A stretch of 64,000 nucleotides of DNA from Rhodospirillaceae bacterium (GCA_022843945.1 JALHMR010000009.1:1-64000); one strand, 5' to 3'. Shown: positions 55,930 to 64,000, counted from the first letter of the stretch. The notes: generated from the sequence alone by a model not told the origin. Program-made: numbers and translations.

Positions 55930-57852
55930 TCACTCGGTTTTCGACCGGCAGCGGAAGCGGGGCGAGGGCATTCCTGACTCCCGAACCAGAACCACGTCGG
56001 GCAGCCGTGAAAGGCAGGCGGCATCGGCGATCAGCGGAGACAGGACGGCCGAGGTCAGCCAGGCATCAAGCTTCACCGGCCACAGGAGATCGACCCCCGC
56101 AAGCTCCTGCATGGCCTGTTCGGCGGAGGCGGTCACCTGCCAGGCTCTTCCTCCCGCCGGCGCCCAGCTGCTGCTTGGGTGCACGTTGAAAAGCGGGGCG
56201 GGACCTTGCGCGAAATACGACGCGTAGCCCCGAACATCGGCGTCCTGGCCCTGGCCCAAAATCGCCAGGGTTGGCCGGTCCGGCAGTTCGCGCCCGGCGT
56301 GCCGGCGCACATAGTCGGCGGCGTTGCGCATCTCGGCGATGCGCGGGTCGGCGTTCTGATGGAGGCGCGTCGTCAGGTCGACGACGCTGCGATAGGTCTG
56401 CCGGACCTGCCAGGCCCCGAGCCCGACAATCAGGGCGAGACAGATGGCGAGCGGGAGTCTTCCGCCGGAAAGCGGGGAGCCGCTCTGCGACCGCCGACGC
56501 GCCGCGGCCAAACGCAGGCTGCCGGTGATCAGCAGGACAAGCCCGAGGGCGTGGAACATCTGCAGCGGCACACGCGTGAAGCGCGGGATGGAGTTGAGCT
56601 CCTGGTAGTAGTACTCGCCGAAACAGGTCAGGTGGTACCAGTAGAGGGCCAGGAAATAGGTGCCGGAAAACCCGAGCCACAGAAGTCCGCTGCGGAACAG
56701 CCCGGCGCGCAGGCCCACCGCAAACCCGGCGACGGCGGTGGCGGTCAGGGGCAGCTTGTAGGCGGCGACGTAGACGACGACAGCGAGGCCGAAGCGCCGC
56801 GCCAGGTCGAGCGGATCGTATTCCGCCGGAATGCCGCCGGAGAGAACGGCAAGCGGAGAGGCAAGGCAGCTGTCGGGCGGCGCGACCGCGTTCCATGACG
56901 CCATGGCGGCAAGCAGCGGTGTCAGCAGCGCCGCCGCGACAATGAGGCTTTCCTTGATCCGCTCGCGCAGCTTCCGGCGGCGCTCGAAGAGCGGGAGCAG
57001 GGCGACAAGCGCCGCGCCGGGCGCGGCCGCGGCGATCGTATTTTTAAGCAGAAAGCCGGCGGCCAGGACGAAGCCGGCCGCGCAGTAGGACACAAGGCGC
57101 GCCGTCGGGACGAGTTCCGCGCGCAGCAGCAGCAAGCCGGCTGCCGACAGCAGGTAGATCTGCGGCTGCTCCGTCAGCATTTCATACGTCCATAGCCGGC
57201 CCATCGCTTCGCTGGCCAAGAGCAGCAGCAGCGCCAGCCAGCCGTAGAGGCGGGCGGCGGGCAACTCGGCATCGCGGCGCAGAACCAGCACGACCATGTC
57301 GTAAATCAGCGCCAGAACGGCAACGTGCAGCACGAAAGGCGCCGCCGCCGACAGGCCGAGATCGATATGGCCGGCGACCTGCCACGGCGCGGCGAGGAGC
57401 AGGCGCCAGCCAGGCGTGTAGCCCGGCAGATGAACGGTCTCGCGGATGGCGTCGTAGGAGCCGGCCCAGTGGATCAGCCGCGAAACACCGATCCAGTTTG
57501 TGAACTCATCGATGAGATAGGGGATGTAACCTACGCCCCCGTTGGCGAGCACAACGGCCAGGCCGAGAAGAGGGAGCACAAGTGCTGGATGTGCGATCGC
57601 ATCGAGGCGCGGGACCGCCCTTGCTCCGCACGCTGCGCGAACCCACCCGCACGCGGCAAGCGCGGCGGCGACGGCTACGGTGTTCCGCATCGACAGGGAG
57701 AGGAGGGCAGCGAAGACGTAGAACGCGATCAGCAGGGCGGAAACGCCGACCACGAAGCGCACGCCGACCACGGCGCCGTCATCGATCCGGCGCCCGGGGA
57801 ATACAAGACCCAGGCCGTAAGCAAGGCCGCCGTAGAAAATGACCCCGAGCAA
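55930..57852 (-). CDS. GT-C-like polytopic membrane protein, putative glycosyltransferase
   Basis: A 640-residue protein with roughly ten or more membrane spans and a C-terminal soluble domain of about 130 residues. An acidic loop after the first spans, YIPYLIDEFTNWIGVSRLIHWAG, with HLPGYTPGWRLLLAAPWQVA, is reminiscent of the first periplasmic loop of GT-C glycosyltransferases. The C-terminal part has DVVLVRESG near its end. The start is TTG 57852, six bases after GCAGG. No glycan cluster surrounds it, so the substrate is open. It could also be an uncharacterised O-antigen-related membrane protein. Confidence 0.6.
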   Translation of the reverse strand: MLGVIFYGGLAYGLGLVFPGRRIDDGAVVGVRFVVGVSALLIAFYVFAALLSLSMRNTVAVAAALAACGWVRAACGARAVPRLDAIAHPALVLPLLGLAVVLANGGVGYIPYLIDEFTNWIGVSRLIHWAGSYDAIRETVHLPGYTPGWRLLLAAPWQVAGHIDLGLSAAAPFVLHVAVLALIYDMVVLVLRRDAELPAARLYGWLALLLLLASEAMGRLWTYEMLTEQPQIYLLSAAGLLLLRAELVPTARLVSYCAAGFVLAAGFLLKNTIAAAAPGAALVALLPLFERRRKLRERIKESLIVAAALLTPLLAAMASWNAVAPPDSCLASPLAVLSGGIPAEYDPLDLARRFGLAVVVYVAAYKLPLTATAVAGFAVGLRAGLFRSGLLWLGFSGTYFLALYWYHLTCFGEYYYQELNSIPRFTRVPLQMFHALGLVLLITGSLRLAAARRRSQSGSPLSGGRLPLAICLALIVGLGAWQVRQTYRSVVDLTTRLHQNADPRIAEMRNAADYVRRHAGRELPDRPTLAILGQGQDADVRGYASYFAQGPAPLFNVHPSSSWAPAGGRAWQVTASAEQAMQELAGVDLLWPVKLDAWLTSAVLSPLIADAACLSRLPDVVLVRESGMPSPRFRCRSKTE

Positions 57853-57952
57853 TTCGAACCTGCAAAGAGAGTCTCAACAGGGACTCTGTCGCATTGCTTG
57901 GACAGCGGCGCAAGGAGGGGCGCTGAACTGCCGCTGCTGGCGGGTGAGACGA

Positions 57953-58258
57953 CTACAACAGCTCGGCAACCATGGCGCTCCACTCTGCCTGCAGGTCTCC
58001 GGTAGCCGGCGGGCGCTTGGCGCGTCGATACCAGTAGCCGGCATTGCCAAGGTCGCCTTCGACGCGGTGCAGATACGCATGCACCCAGGAGCAGGTTGCG
58101 TCCTCATGCGCCTGCGCGATCTCATGGGCCTTCGCCCAGTCGTCTTTGGCGGCCCACCACAAGGCTTCGAGCGCCGGCGCGAGACCGGTTGGCGGCGAGG
58201 CGGCGGCCAGTGTTTTGCGAAAGCCGCTCAGGTCGGTGGGCAGGTTCTCCACAGGCAT
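57953..58258 (-). CDS. Small conserved hypothetical protein
   Basis: A 101-residue protein with no signal peptide or membrane helix. The core LEALWWAAKDDWAKAHEIAQ followed by WVHAYLHRVEGDLGNAGYWY and RRAKRPP is Trp/Tyr-rich and resembles a widespread uncharacterised family with a helical, TPR-like pattern. It is about 100 bp upstream of the membrane protein gene on the same strand. Confidence 0.75.
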   Translation of the reverse strand: MPVENLPTDLSGFRKTLAAASPPTGLAPALEALWWAAKDDWAKAHEIAQAHEDATCSWVHAYLHRVEGDLGNAGYWYRRAKRPPATGDLQAEWSAMVAELL

Positions 58259-58515
58259 CGCCGGGATTTTATCGCTGGATCAATTAAGTATGAAGCGGCG
58301 GTTTAACGTTTGACAGCAAGGCGGAAAAGCCCAGAATCACAACCGACTGCGCATCACGTACAGCCGGGTTCCAACCGGCGGTTGCGGCATCAGGGAGGAT
58401 GCGATGACGCTGTCGGAGCCTGCTGCCGTTCGTGCCGGAGGCAATCGCTGGGGATGCCGGTCCCTGGCGCTTTTTTGCATGCCCGTAACCTGACAAACTT
58501 CGAGGGAGGAAGTCG

Positions 58516-60012
58516 ATGAGTGTTCTGAGCCAACAGGAGCTTGACCAGCTGGCCTCGGCCGAGACCGAGGCCTTCGCCTCGCCGGTCCCGACCCAGGTCG
58601 TCTCGAGCGACGAGTACTACCCGATCGCGCAGACCGAGAGGCAGAAGCGGGTCGAGGCGCGCATGAAGGAGCTCGGCGACGAGAACGCGCGCAAGAACGG
58701 CATGAACCGCCGGCAGTTCTTCCAGACCGCGGCCGGCATGGCCACGGCCTTCGCCGCGATGAACGATGTGTTCGGGCCGATCTACAACGTCAGCAAGGCC
58801 GAGGCGGCCAGCGTCGACGTGGCGGCCCAGCAGGCCCAGGCGAATGCCGGCCAGTTCATCATGGACGTGCACACGCACTTCCTGCGGCCGGGTACGCGCA
58901 TCCAGACCTTCGTCAACCAGCGCAAAGCGGTCGGCGCGGCCGGCTGGAACCCGGCGCTGGTCGGCAAGGAGCAGACGATCAACGACCTCATGTACGCCAA
59001 CTGGTTCAAGGAAGTGTACATGGACAGCGACACCAAGGTGGCGCTGATCAGCGGCTCGCCCTCGGACATCCCCGAGGACTGGTTCCTGACCAACGAGATG
59101 AAGTTCGAGGCGCGCGAGAAGGTCAACAAGGAAGCGGGCTCGAAGCGCCTGCTCAGCCACGCCATCTTCACGCCCGGCCAGCCGGGCTGGCTGGAGCGCG
59201 TCGACAAGGAGATCGAGCAGCTTAAGCCGGATTCCTGGAAGGGCTACACGGTCGGCGACAACACCAATAAGAACGTCGGCAAGTATCCGTGGCGGCTGGA
59301 TGACGAGAAGGTCATGTATCCGTTCTACGAGAAGATCCTCAAGGCCGGGAACAACATCGTCTGCGTGCACAAGGGCCTGTTCCCGCCCTCGGCCGCCCAG
59401 CAATGGCCGCATCTCACCGCCTATAGCGACGTGCGCGACGTCGGCAAGGCGGCCAAGGACTGGCCGCAGATCAACTTCGTCGTCTACCACTCGGCCTATC
59501 GCTGGGCCGGCGGCGGCAAGGCGGAAGACGCGATGGCCCAGTTCGAGCAGACCGGACGCGTGGAATGGGTCACCGATCTGGCGGAAATCCCGGAGAAATT
59601 CGGGGTCACCAACGTCTACGGCGATCTCGGCCAGATCTTCGCCCAGACCAACGTCGTCGACCCGAAACTGGCCGCCGCCCTGCTGGGCACCCTGGTCAAG
59701 GGCCTCGGCCACGATCACGTGATCTGGGGCACGGACGCGATCTGGACCGGCTCGCCGCAGTGGCAGATCGAATCCATGCGCCGGCTCGAGATCCCCGAGG
59801 ACATGCAGCGCAAGTATGGCTACAAGCCGCTCGGGCCCGCGGACGGGCCGGTCAAGACGGCGATCTTCGGCGGCAACTCGAAGAAAATGTACAACTACGA
59901 TGAGAAGAAAGCGGGCATCGAGAACGACCGCTTCGTCAAGATCAAGGAAGCCTACCTGCGCAACGGCGCCAGCCCGAGCAACCTGCGTTACGGCTACGTG
60001 CTGAAAGGCTGA
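58516..60012 (+). CDS. Amidohydrolase family protein with an internal twin-arginine motif
   Basis: A 498-residue amidohydrolase. The metal ligands begin with H119-T-H121 in FIMDVHTHFL; VCVHKGLFPP, FVVYHSAYRW and the Asp in WGTDAIWTGSPQW follow. Residues 64-67 NRRQFF with a hydrophobic stretch TAAGMATAFAAM form a twin-arginine signal, but it is preceded by about 62 polar residues, far longer than ordinary Tat n-regions. ATG 58516 has GAGGGAGGAAG directly upstream, supporting that start; conserved homologues with this extension are recalled from Bradyrhizobium-like genomes. Substrate unknown. Confidence 0.82.
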   Translation: MSVLSQQELDQLASAETEAFASPVPTQVVSSDEYYPIAQTERQKRVEARMKELGDENARKNGMNRRQFFQTAAGMATAFAAMNDVFGPIYNVSKAEAASVDVAAQQAQANAGQFIMDVHTHFLRPGTRIQTFVNQRKAVGAAGWNPALVGKEQTINDLMYANWFKEVYMDSDTKVALISGSPSDIPEDWFLTNEMKFEAREKVNKEAGSKRLLSHAIFTPGQPGWLERVDKEIEQLKPDSWKGYTVGDNTNKNVGKYPWRLDDEKVMYPFYEKILKAGNNIVCVHKGLFPPSAAQQWPHLTAYSDVRDVGKAAKDWPQINFVVYHSAYRWAGGGKAEDAMAQFEQTGRVEWVTDLAEIPEKFGVTNVYGDLGQIFAQTNVVDPKLAAALLGTLVKGLGHDHVIWGTDAIWTGSPQWQIESMRRLEIPEDMQRKYGYKPLGPADGPVKTAIFGGNSKKMYNYDEKKAGIENDRFVKIKEAYLRNGASPSNLRYGYVLKG

Positions 60013-60017
60013 CTGAC

Positions 60018-60037
60018 GCACTCGCGCAAGCGAGTGC
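60018..60037 (+). repeat. Perfect hairpin downstream of the amidohydrolase gene
   Basis: GCACTCGC and GCGAGTGC pair around a GCAA tetraloop, six bases beyond the stop. No T-run follows; it probably protects the mRNA 3' end ahead of the terminator. Confidence 0.6.
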
Positions 60038-60062
60038 TCGGGGGCTGAGACGCTCCAGCCAG

Positions 60063-60095
60063 CGGCGCCGGCGGGAAACCGTCGGCGCCGTTTTT
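60063..60095 (+). terminator. Strong terminator between the amidohydrolase and ompA genes
   Basis: A 12-bp stem (CGGCGCCGGCGG with CCGTCGGCGCCG, one G-U pair) closed by a GAAA loop and followed by TTTTTCTTT. Confidence 0.9.
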
Positions 60096-60123
60096 CTTTG
60101 GCCCCCTCCGGCTCTATGGGGGG

Positions 60124-61233
60124 CTATTCGATGACAATCTCGACCCGGCGGTTGATCGGTTCGCGCGCGCCGTCGGCCGTGGGAACCAGGGCTTCGCGCT
60201 CACCCTTGCCCAGCACCACGATCTGACGCTCAGGCACGCCCTCGCGTACCAGCACCGACTTGACCGCGTTGGCGCGGCGGATCGACAGCGCCATGTTGTA
60301 GCTGTCCGGTCCGGCGCGATCGGCATGGCCGGTGGCGACGATGCGCGTCACCTGCGCCTGCGCCGCCTTGGCGGTGTTGGCCGCCTCGCCGAGCACGCGG
60401 GCGGCGGCCTCGCTGATCTCCGATTTGTCGAAATCGAAATAGACGCGGTAGAGGACCGGCAGCTCGGGCACGCCCGGTCCGGCCGGGCGGGCAGGGGCCG
60501 GCGTGACCGCGGCGACGGGCGCCGGCGCGGGGGCAGGGGTCGCCATCGGCGCCGGCGGCACCGCGAAGCTGTAGCGCAAGCCGAGCATGGCGACGTGGTT
60601 ACGCAGGTCGCCCTTGATGGTGTTGCCCGTGCTGCCGTCGCTCGCGCGATCGCCGCTCTTGAACTGGCCGGCATCGAGGTAGCGATAGCCGATATCGAGC
60701 GTCCAGTTGGCGGTCAGGTCGTAGCCGGTTCCCGCGCCCACTTGCCAGGCAAGATCGGTCGTCGTTTTGCCGTCGACCGTGAGCGCGGCGGGCGAGCGCG
60801 TGAAGGAGCTCGCGTGATTGCGCGACACGCCGATGCCGGCGGTGAGGTAGGGCGACCAGGCGCCGAGCGGGTATTCGAAGTAGGCGTTGAGCAGGGTCGT
60901 CCAGGCGTCGACGTCGGCGGTCCAGCGGCTGCCGCCGCCATCCGTATCCTCGAGATCCTGGCCCCAGAGGTAGGAGGTCGTGATGTCCGCCCGGAAATGG
61001 CGGTTGAAGCGGTAGCCCAGGCCGGCGCCGACGATCGGCGCCCGGTCCAGATCGTTGATCTGCCCGGTGACCGGGTTGCCGGTCGCCTTGGCATCCCGGG
61101 GCAGGCCGGCGCCGACATCCAGCCTGGCGTAGTAGCCGGCCTGGTCGTAGCTCGAGGATTGGGCAAAGGCGGGAGCGGCCAGGCTGGCCGCAGCAAAGAG
61201 GAGGCCGACAGGAGCCGCGCTGAAACGAGCCAT
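60124..61233 (-). CDS. OmpA family outer-membrane protein
   Basis: A 369-residue protein: signal peptide ending APAFAQ, an N-terminal eight-stranded beta-barrel (YYARLDVGAGLPRD, GAGLGYRFNRHFRADITTSY, YRYLDAGQF, AMLGLRYSF), a Pro/Ala linker of about 35 residues, and a C-terminal OmpA peptidoglycan-binding domain (VYFDFDKSEISEAA, IVATGHADRAGPDSYNMALS, RRANAVKSVLV, NRRVEIVIE). It anchors the outer membrane to the cell wall. The gene is monocistronic, convergent with the amidohydrolase gene. Confidence 0.93.
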   Translation of the reverse strand: MARFSAAPVGLLFAAASLAAPAFAQSSSYDQAGYYARLDVGAGLPRDAKATGNPVTGQINDLDRAPIVGAGLGYRFNRHFRADITTSYLWGQDLEDTDGGGSRWTADVDAWTTLLNAYFEYPLGAWSPYLTAGIGVSRNHASSFTRSPAALTVDGKTTTDLAWQVGAGTGYDLTANWTLDIGYRYLDAGQFKSGDRASDGSTGNTIKGDLRNHVAMLGLRYSFAVPPAPMATPAPAPAPVAAVTPAPARPAGPGVPELPVLYRVYFDFDKSEISEAAARVLGEAANTAKAAQAQVTRIVATGHADRAGPDSYNMALSIRRANAVKSVLVREGVPERQIVVLGKGEREALVPTADGAREPINRRVEIVIE

Positions 61234-61319
61234 ACCTAGATACTATGTTCCTAAACACACCTAGTAATGGGGATGGACCCATCACCTTGTGAAAATATGT
61301 TTAGGGCAACAAGATCTAG

Positions 61320-61328
61320 TTGTCCACA
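61320..61328 (+). promoter_or_regulatory. DnaA-box-like sequence downstream of the lipoprotein gene
   Basis: TTGTCCACA differs from the perfect DnaA box at one position. It lies in the gap between ompA and the lipoprotein gene. Confidence 0.25.
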
Positions 61329-61402
61329 GGCGGGCGAAAATGGCCGCGCTGACGGCCCTTAACGGTAGCGTTTGGCGGCGAAGACGAGGCGAATCGAGCG
61401 GC

Positions 61403-61816
61403 TTAGTTGCCGCCCATCAGTGGCGACGCGTTGATATACGTGGGGCGCGGGGCGCCGGCGGCGACCACGCATTCGGTCTTGAAGCCGAGGGTCCGCCAGC
61501 ACTGGAGCTCGCCCGGCTGGTAGGCCATGGCCTGGCCATTGGCCTTGTTGCGCTCGACAGCCAGGGTTTCGCCGTAGAGTTTGGCGTAGGTGTCGCACTG
61601 CGAGCGCCGCCCGTCGGGCATCATGAATTCCTCGCGGCAGGGGCCAAACAGCATCGTGTTGACCGGCGGCGTGGAGAGGATCAGGCCTGTCAGGGGCAGG
61701 ATCGTGTTCGGGTGCGCAACCCGACCCGTGCTGGTGTTGAGGTAATCGGCCACCTTCTCGTTGCTGCAGGCCCCGAGCGTGGCGGCAAAGCCCAACAAGA
61801 TCATGATTCTACGCAT
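61403..61816 (-). CDS. Small hypothetical lipoprotein
   Basis: A 137-residue protein beginning MRRIMILLGFAATLGACSNE: an ideal lipoprotein signal with LGAC and lipidated C17. The mature part has four further cysteines (GPCREEF, SQCDTY, LQCWRT, TECVVA), which could pair in the periplasm. No domain was recognised. It lies between ompA and the AT-rich region, same strand as ompA. Confidence 0.75.
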   Translation of the reverse strand: MRRIMILLGFAATLGACSNEKVADYLNTSTGRVAHPNTILPLTGLILSTPPVNTMLFGPCREEFMMPDGRRSQCDTYAKLYGETLAVERNKANGQAMAYQPGELQCWRTLGFKTECVVAAGAPRPTYINASPLMGGN

Positions 61817-61980
61817 TTCGGACTCCTCAGAACGGCTTTTCTAGCCGCCCCGCAGGGTACCATGATGAGCTTGGATTGCTCCTGAGACAAAACATGGTAA
61901 ATGAATTACGGTTTAAAGATGATCTAAGAGATAATATATGAAAGTGATATATATGTTTTTATTATATAAAACAGATTTAA

Positions 61981-61994
61981 GATATTATAATATC
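61981..61994. promoter_or_regulatory. 14-bp perfect palindrome in the AT-rich island
   Basis: GATATTATAATATC is a perfect palindrome within the most AT-rich part of the gap. It could be a regulator site or simply reflect low sequence complexity. Confidence 0.4.
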
Positions 61995-62026
61995 AATAGT
62001 TTATAGATAGATCCCACAATGGCCCG

Positions 62027-62040
62027 GAAGGTTAACTTTC
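62027..62040. promoter_or_regulatory. GTTAAC-centred near-palindrome upstream of the SPOR gene
   Basis: GAAGGTTAACTTTC matches its reverse complement at 12 of 14 positions and ends 26 bases before the -35 element of the next promoter, a natural place for a regulator. Confidence 0.4.
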
Positions 62041-62066
62041 GTAGGCGGAGTCAAAATTCCTGACAA

Positions 62067-62095
62067 TTGACGGCCGTTATGATTTTATTTACTAT
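62067..62095 (+). promoter_or_regulatory. Probable promoter of the tandem-SPOR gene
   Basis: TTGACG (62067-62072) and TACTAT (62090-62095) are separated by 17 bp. A start near 62102 would give a leader of about 88 nt. Confidence 0.6.
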
Positions 62096-62189
62096 GACTG
62101 CGGTAAGTTATTGGTATCGCAATATATTGTGCTGATTTTACCAGCTTCCGCTATATCTAGGACTCGGCGGAAGTAAGCAGGGGGCCTCA

Positions 62190-63401
62190 ATGCCGTACGG
62201 TGATCTTACCCCGTATCGCGATCCCAATGCCGTGGCGCGCAGTGCGTCCTGGCCGGAGCCGGCGGTCCGTCAGGGCCTGCGCGTCGGGATCGTCTCGCTC
62301 GCTCTGGCGACCCTGATGGCGTTTGCCGCCGGCGTCGGCTCGACCGTCGTTTATTTCCAGTCGATCAACGAGGTGCCGCTGGCCGCGCTGCCGTTGATCG
62401 AAGCCGATAAGACCCCCAGCCGCGTGCGCCCAGAAGGGCTGGACAGCAACGGCAACCGGCTGATGGCCTCGACCCCGGCACCGGCCAGCTCCGGCCTGCC
62501 GTCGCCGATCTCCAGTGCCATGGCCGCCGCGACCGATCCCGCCGTCGATCTGGCACCGCAGGGTATCCCGGCGGCGCCGGAAATCGTCCCGCCGAGCGCC
62601 GGCGCCGTCATCGAGCTGGCCCCGGCTGCGGAGCCCGCGGCCCCCGTTGTTGCCGCCCGCAAACCCGAACCCGAAATCGCCCCGACGCCGTCAGCCGAGC
62701 AGTTCCGGCTGCAGCTGGCGACCATGCGCTCGGCCGAAGGCGCGCGCCAGGAGATGAGCCGCCTCAATGCCTTGTACGCCAGCCTGACACCGGCGCTGGA
62801 GCTCAGCGTGCAGCGCCTCGAGCAGGGCGAGCGCGGCGTGTTCTACCGCGTCCTGTCCGACCCGGTGGGCGAGCGCAGCGACGCTTCCCAGCTGTGCGCC
62901 ACGATCGCCGAGCGCCGCGGTCAGTGCCGGATCGTCGCCGTGGCCGGCGGCGGCCCGGTCGTCGCCCAGGCGCCGAAACCCATTGTGCCGGCGCCGGTTA
63001 TCGCCGCCCCGGCGCCTGCACCAACCCCGGTCGCTCCCGCCGCTGTTGCCGCCGCGCCGCCACCGCCGCAAGTCAATCTCGCCGCGCCGGTCATCGCCGC
63101 CAAGACGGCCGCCATGGAGACCGCCGCCAACAGCAATGGCGCCAGCGGCGTGCGCGCCCAGCTGGGCTCGATGCGCTCGCCCGAAGGGGCGGCCCGCGAG
63201 CTCGCGCGGCTGAAGGAAGTCCACGCCGACGCCCTGACCAGCACCGACCTGTCGGTTTCCAAGATCGATCAAGGTGATCGCGGCGTGTTCTACCGCATCC
63301 TGACGGCGCCGCTGCCGGATCGCGCCTCGGCCAGCGAATTCTGCAAGAGCCTGGGACCGCAGCACGGCTGCGTGCTGATCCCGCAGCGCCCCAGCGCCTG
63401 A
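62190..63401 (+). CDS. Tandem SPOR-domain membrane protein
   Basis: A 403-residue protein with a cytoplasmic N-terminus, one membrane helix (about 30-55, VGIVSLALATLMAFAAGVGS) and a long Pro/Ala-rich periplasmic region carrying two SPOR-like repeats. Repeat 1 (about 170-252) and repeat 2 (about 318-400) share the pattern QL-x2-MRS-x-EGA, RL, LSV, QG-x-RGVFYR and two cysteines each. SPOR domains bind denuded peptidoglycan at division sites. It is convergent with cinA. The division role is inferred from the domain. Confidence 0.85.
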   Translation: MPYGDLTPYRDPNAVARSASWPEPAVRQGLRVGIVSLALATLMAFAAGVGSTVVYFQSINEVPLAALPLIEADKTPSRVRPEGLDSNGNRLMASTPAPASSGLPSPISSAMAAATDPAVDLAPQGIPAAPEIVPPSAGAVIELAPAAEPAAPVVAARKPEPEIAPTPSAEQFRLQLATMRSAEGARQEMSRLNALYASLTPALELSVQRLEQGERGVFYRVLSDPVGERSDASQLCATIAERRGQCRIVAVAGGGPVVAQAPKPIVPAPVIAAPAPAPTPVAPAAVAAAPPPPQVNLAAPVIAAKTAAMETAANSNGASGVRAQLGSMRSPEGAARELARLKEVHADALTSTDLSVSKIDQGDRGVFYRILTAPLPDRASASEFCKSLGPQHGCVLIPQRPSA

Positions 63402-63408
63402 AAGCGAT

Positions 63409-63903
63409 CTAGCGCGCGGCCTGTCGTAGCAGCGCCAGCGCCAGGGCCACCGCCTGGCGGCGGATCGAGGCGCGATTGCCTTTGAAAACCCGGCGTTTGT
63501 GAACCGTCTTGCGCCCCGTCCGGGCGCAGCCGAAATGCACCAGCCCGACCGGCTTGCCCGGCGTGGCGCCGCCCGGGCCGGCGATCCCCGTCACCGAGAC
63601 AGAAAGCTCGACCCGGGCCCGGCGGCGGGCGCCTTCGGCCATCTCGCGGGCGACGATTTCGCTGACCGCGCCGTGCTTTGCCAGCGAAGCCTGACGCACG
63701 CCGAGAAGCTCGTGCTTGGCGGCATTGGAATAGGTGACGAAGCCGCGCTCGACGACGTCCGACGAGCCCGCGATCTCGGTCAGCACGCCGGCGATCAGCC
63801 CGCCGGTGCAGGATTCGGCCGTGGCCAGCCGCAGGCCCCGCCGCCGACAGGCCCGAAGAACCCTGCCGGCCTCAGCCGCCAAGTCGCGCCAGGAAGAATT
63901 CAC
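63409..63903 (-). CDS. cinA: CinA family protein, nicotinamide-nucleotide amidohydrolase domain
   Basis: A 164-residue stand-alone CinA C-terminal (PncC) domain that deamidates NMN for NAD recycling. LRLATAESCTGGLIAGVLTE holds the catalytic Ser, followed by GFVTYSNAAKHELLGV, HGAVSEIVAREMAEGA and VTGIAGPGGATPGKPVGLVH. The GTG at 63903 is seven bases after GGAG and overlaps the end of pgpA by 32 bases; a TTG at 63882 is an alternative. The pgpA-cinA order is common in alphaproteobacteria. Confidence 0.9.
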   Translation of the reverse strand: MNSSWRDLAAEAGRVLRACRRRGLRLATAESCTGGLIAGVLTEIAGSSDVVERGFVTYSNAAKHELLGVRQASLAKHGAVSEIVAREMAEGARRRARVELSVSVTGIAGPGGATPGKPVGLVHFGCARTGRKTVHKRRVFKGNRASIRRQAVALALALLRQAAR

Positions 63904-64000
63904 CACCAAGCTCCATGACGAGGAAACCGACGAGACCTGCATAAAGCCCGGCCACCAGGTCGTCGAGCATGACGCCGAGGCCGCCATGGACATGGGCATC
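63872..64000 (-). CDS. pgpA: Phosphatidylglycerophosphatase A (C-terminal part)
   Basis: The last 42 residues of PgpA, entering from the right edge: DAHVHGGLGVMLDDLVAGLY, then a membrane helix (AGLVGFLVMELGG) and the end FFLARLGG. The LGVMLDDLVAGL segment is the conserved C-terminal motif of the family, which dephosphorylates phosphatidylglycerol phosphate in the inner membrane. Confidence 0.88.
   Translation of the reverse strand, partial: DAHVHGGLGVMLDDLVAGLYAGLVGFLVMELGGEFFLARLGG

Larger units (their letters stand above)
61817..62189. other. AT-rich divergent intergenic island
   Basis: A 373-bp gap between the lipoprotein and tandem-SPOR genes. Hand counts give 10 of 60 G/C at 61921-61980 and 77 of 240 (32%) at 61921-62160, far below the rest of the window. 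No open frame with a ribosome-binding site is seen. It contains a 14-bp palindrome, a GTTAAC-centred near-palindrome and a good sigma-70-type promoter. Confidence 0.75.

Noticed and set aside
55773-57852. tRNA-Ser as an integration site for the adjoining membrane-protein gene
   Set aside because: No integrase and no repeated copy of the tRNA 3' end was found in the window.

Overview
The window is a GC-rich stretch of an alphaproteobacterial chromosome, probably from the Rhodospirillales or a neighbouring order. The evidence is the adjacent divK-pleD pair, an EipB (DUF1849) envelope protein, an HdaA-type DnaA regulator beside a DUF2066 protein, a two-domain dCTP deaminase, an aa3-type oxidase subunit IV microprotein, and short palindromic intergenic repeats. 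It is mostly housekeeping DNA: no phage, insertion sequence, rRNA or CRISPR array was seen. One tRNA, tRNA-Ser(GCU), is present.

Layout. 1-2646 (minus): lptG, surA and the start of pdxA, envelope biogenesis genes from which lptF and lptD are absent. 2895-4863 (plus): pepA and holC, the latter apparently starting at CTG. 4860-8448: panE, ndk, a cytochrome oxidase microprotein, purM and purN. 8560-12067 (plus): DUF2066, a CDP-alcohol phosphatidyltransferase, an AI-2E permease and hdaA. 12187-18042: a polyphosphate block of CYTH-CHAD protein, sixA, ppk and ppx. 18157-25473: rnd, aspS, eipB, a ROK sugar kinase, divK, pleD and rpmG. 25558-36805 (minus): an S41 protease, DUF983, rnr, topA, dprA, plsY, a metal-ligand-deficient dihydroorotase (pyrC') and pyrB.

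36881-43216 is more accessory. It holds a secreted FGE-sulfatase-like protein, a 98-residue protein resembling the tip of a chemotaxis receptor hairpin, a TetR gene whose promoter spacer is an 18-bp palindrome, and a coupled Nudix / class III CoA-transferase / acyl-CoA-dehydrogenase-like set, followed by an AEC permease and ruvX. 43272-47047 is gatCAB, interrupted between gatA and gatB by a low-GC HNH endonuclease gene. 47066-48501 has two glutathione transferases, one with a histone-H1-like Lys/Ala tail. 48807-53822 is a minus-strand catabolic operon: TRAP transporter, SDR, TauD-type dioxygenase and GNAT. The remainder holds dcd, the tRNA, a GT-C-like membrane protein, a Tat-type amidohydrolase, an OmpA protein, a lipoprotein, a tandem-SPOR protein behind an AT-rich island, cinA and the end of pgpA.

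The most unusual items are the HNH gene inside gatCAB, the chemoreceptor-tip microprotein, the tetR promoter/operator, the acyl-CoA dehydrogenase homologue lacking its usual catalytic Glu (possible sulfinopropionyl-CoA desulfinase) and the Lys-rich GST. All functions are inferred from reading translations; no database search was possible.
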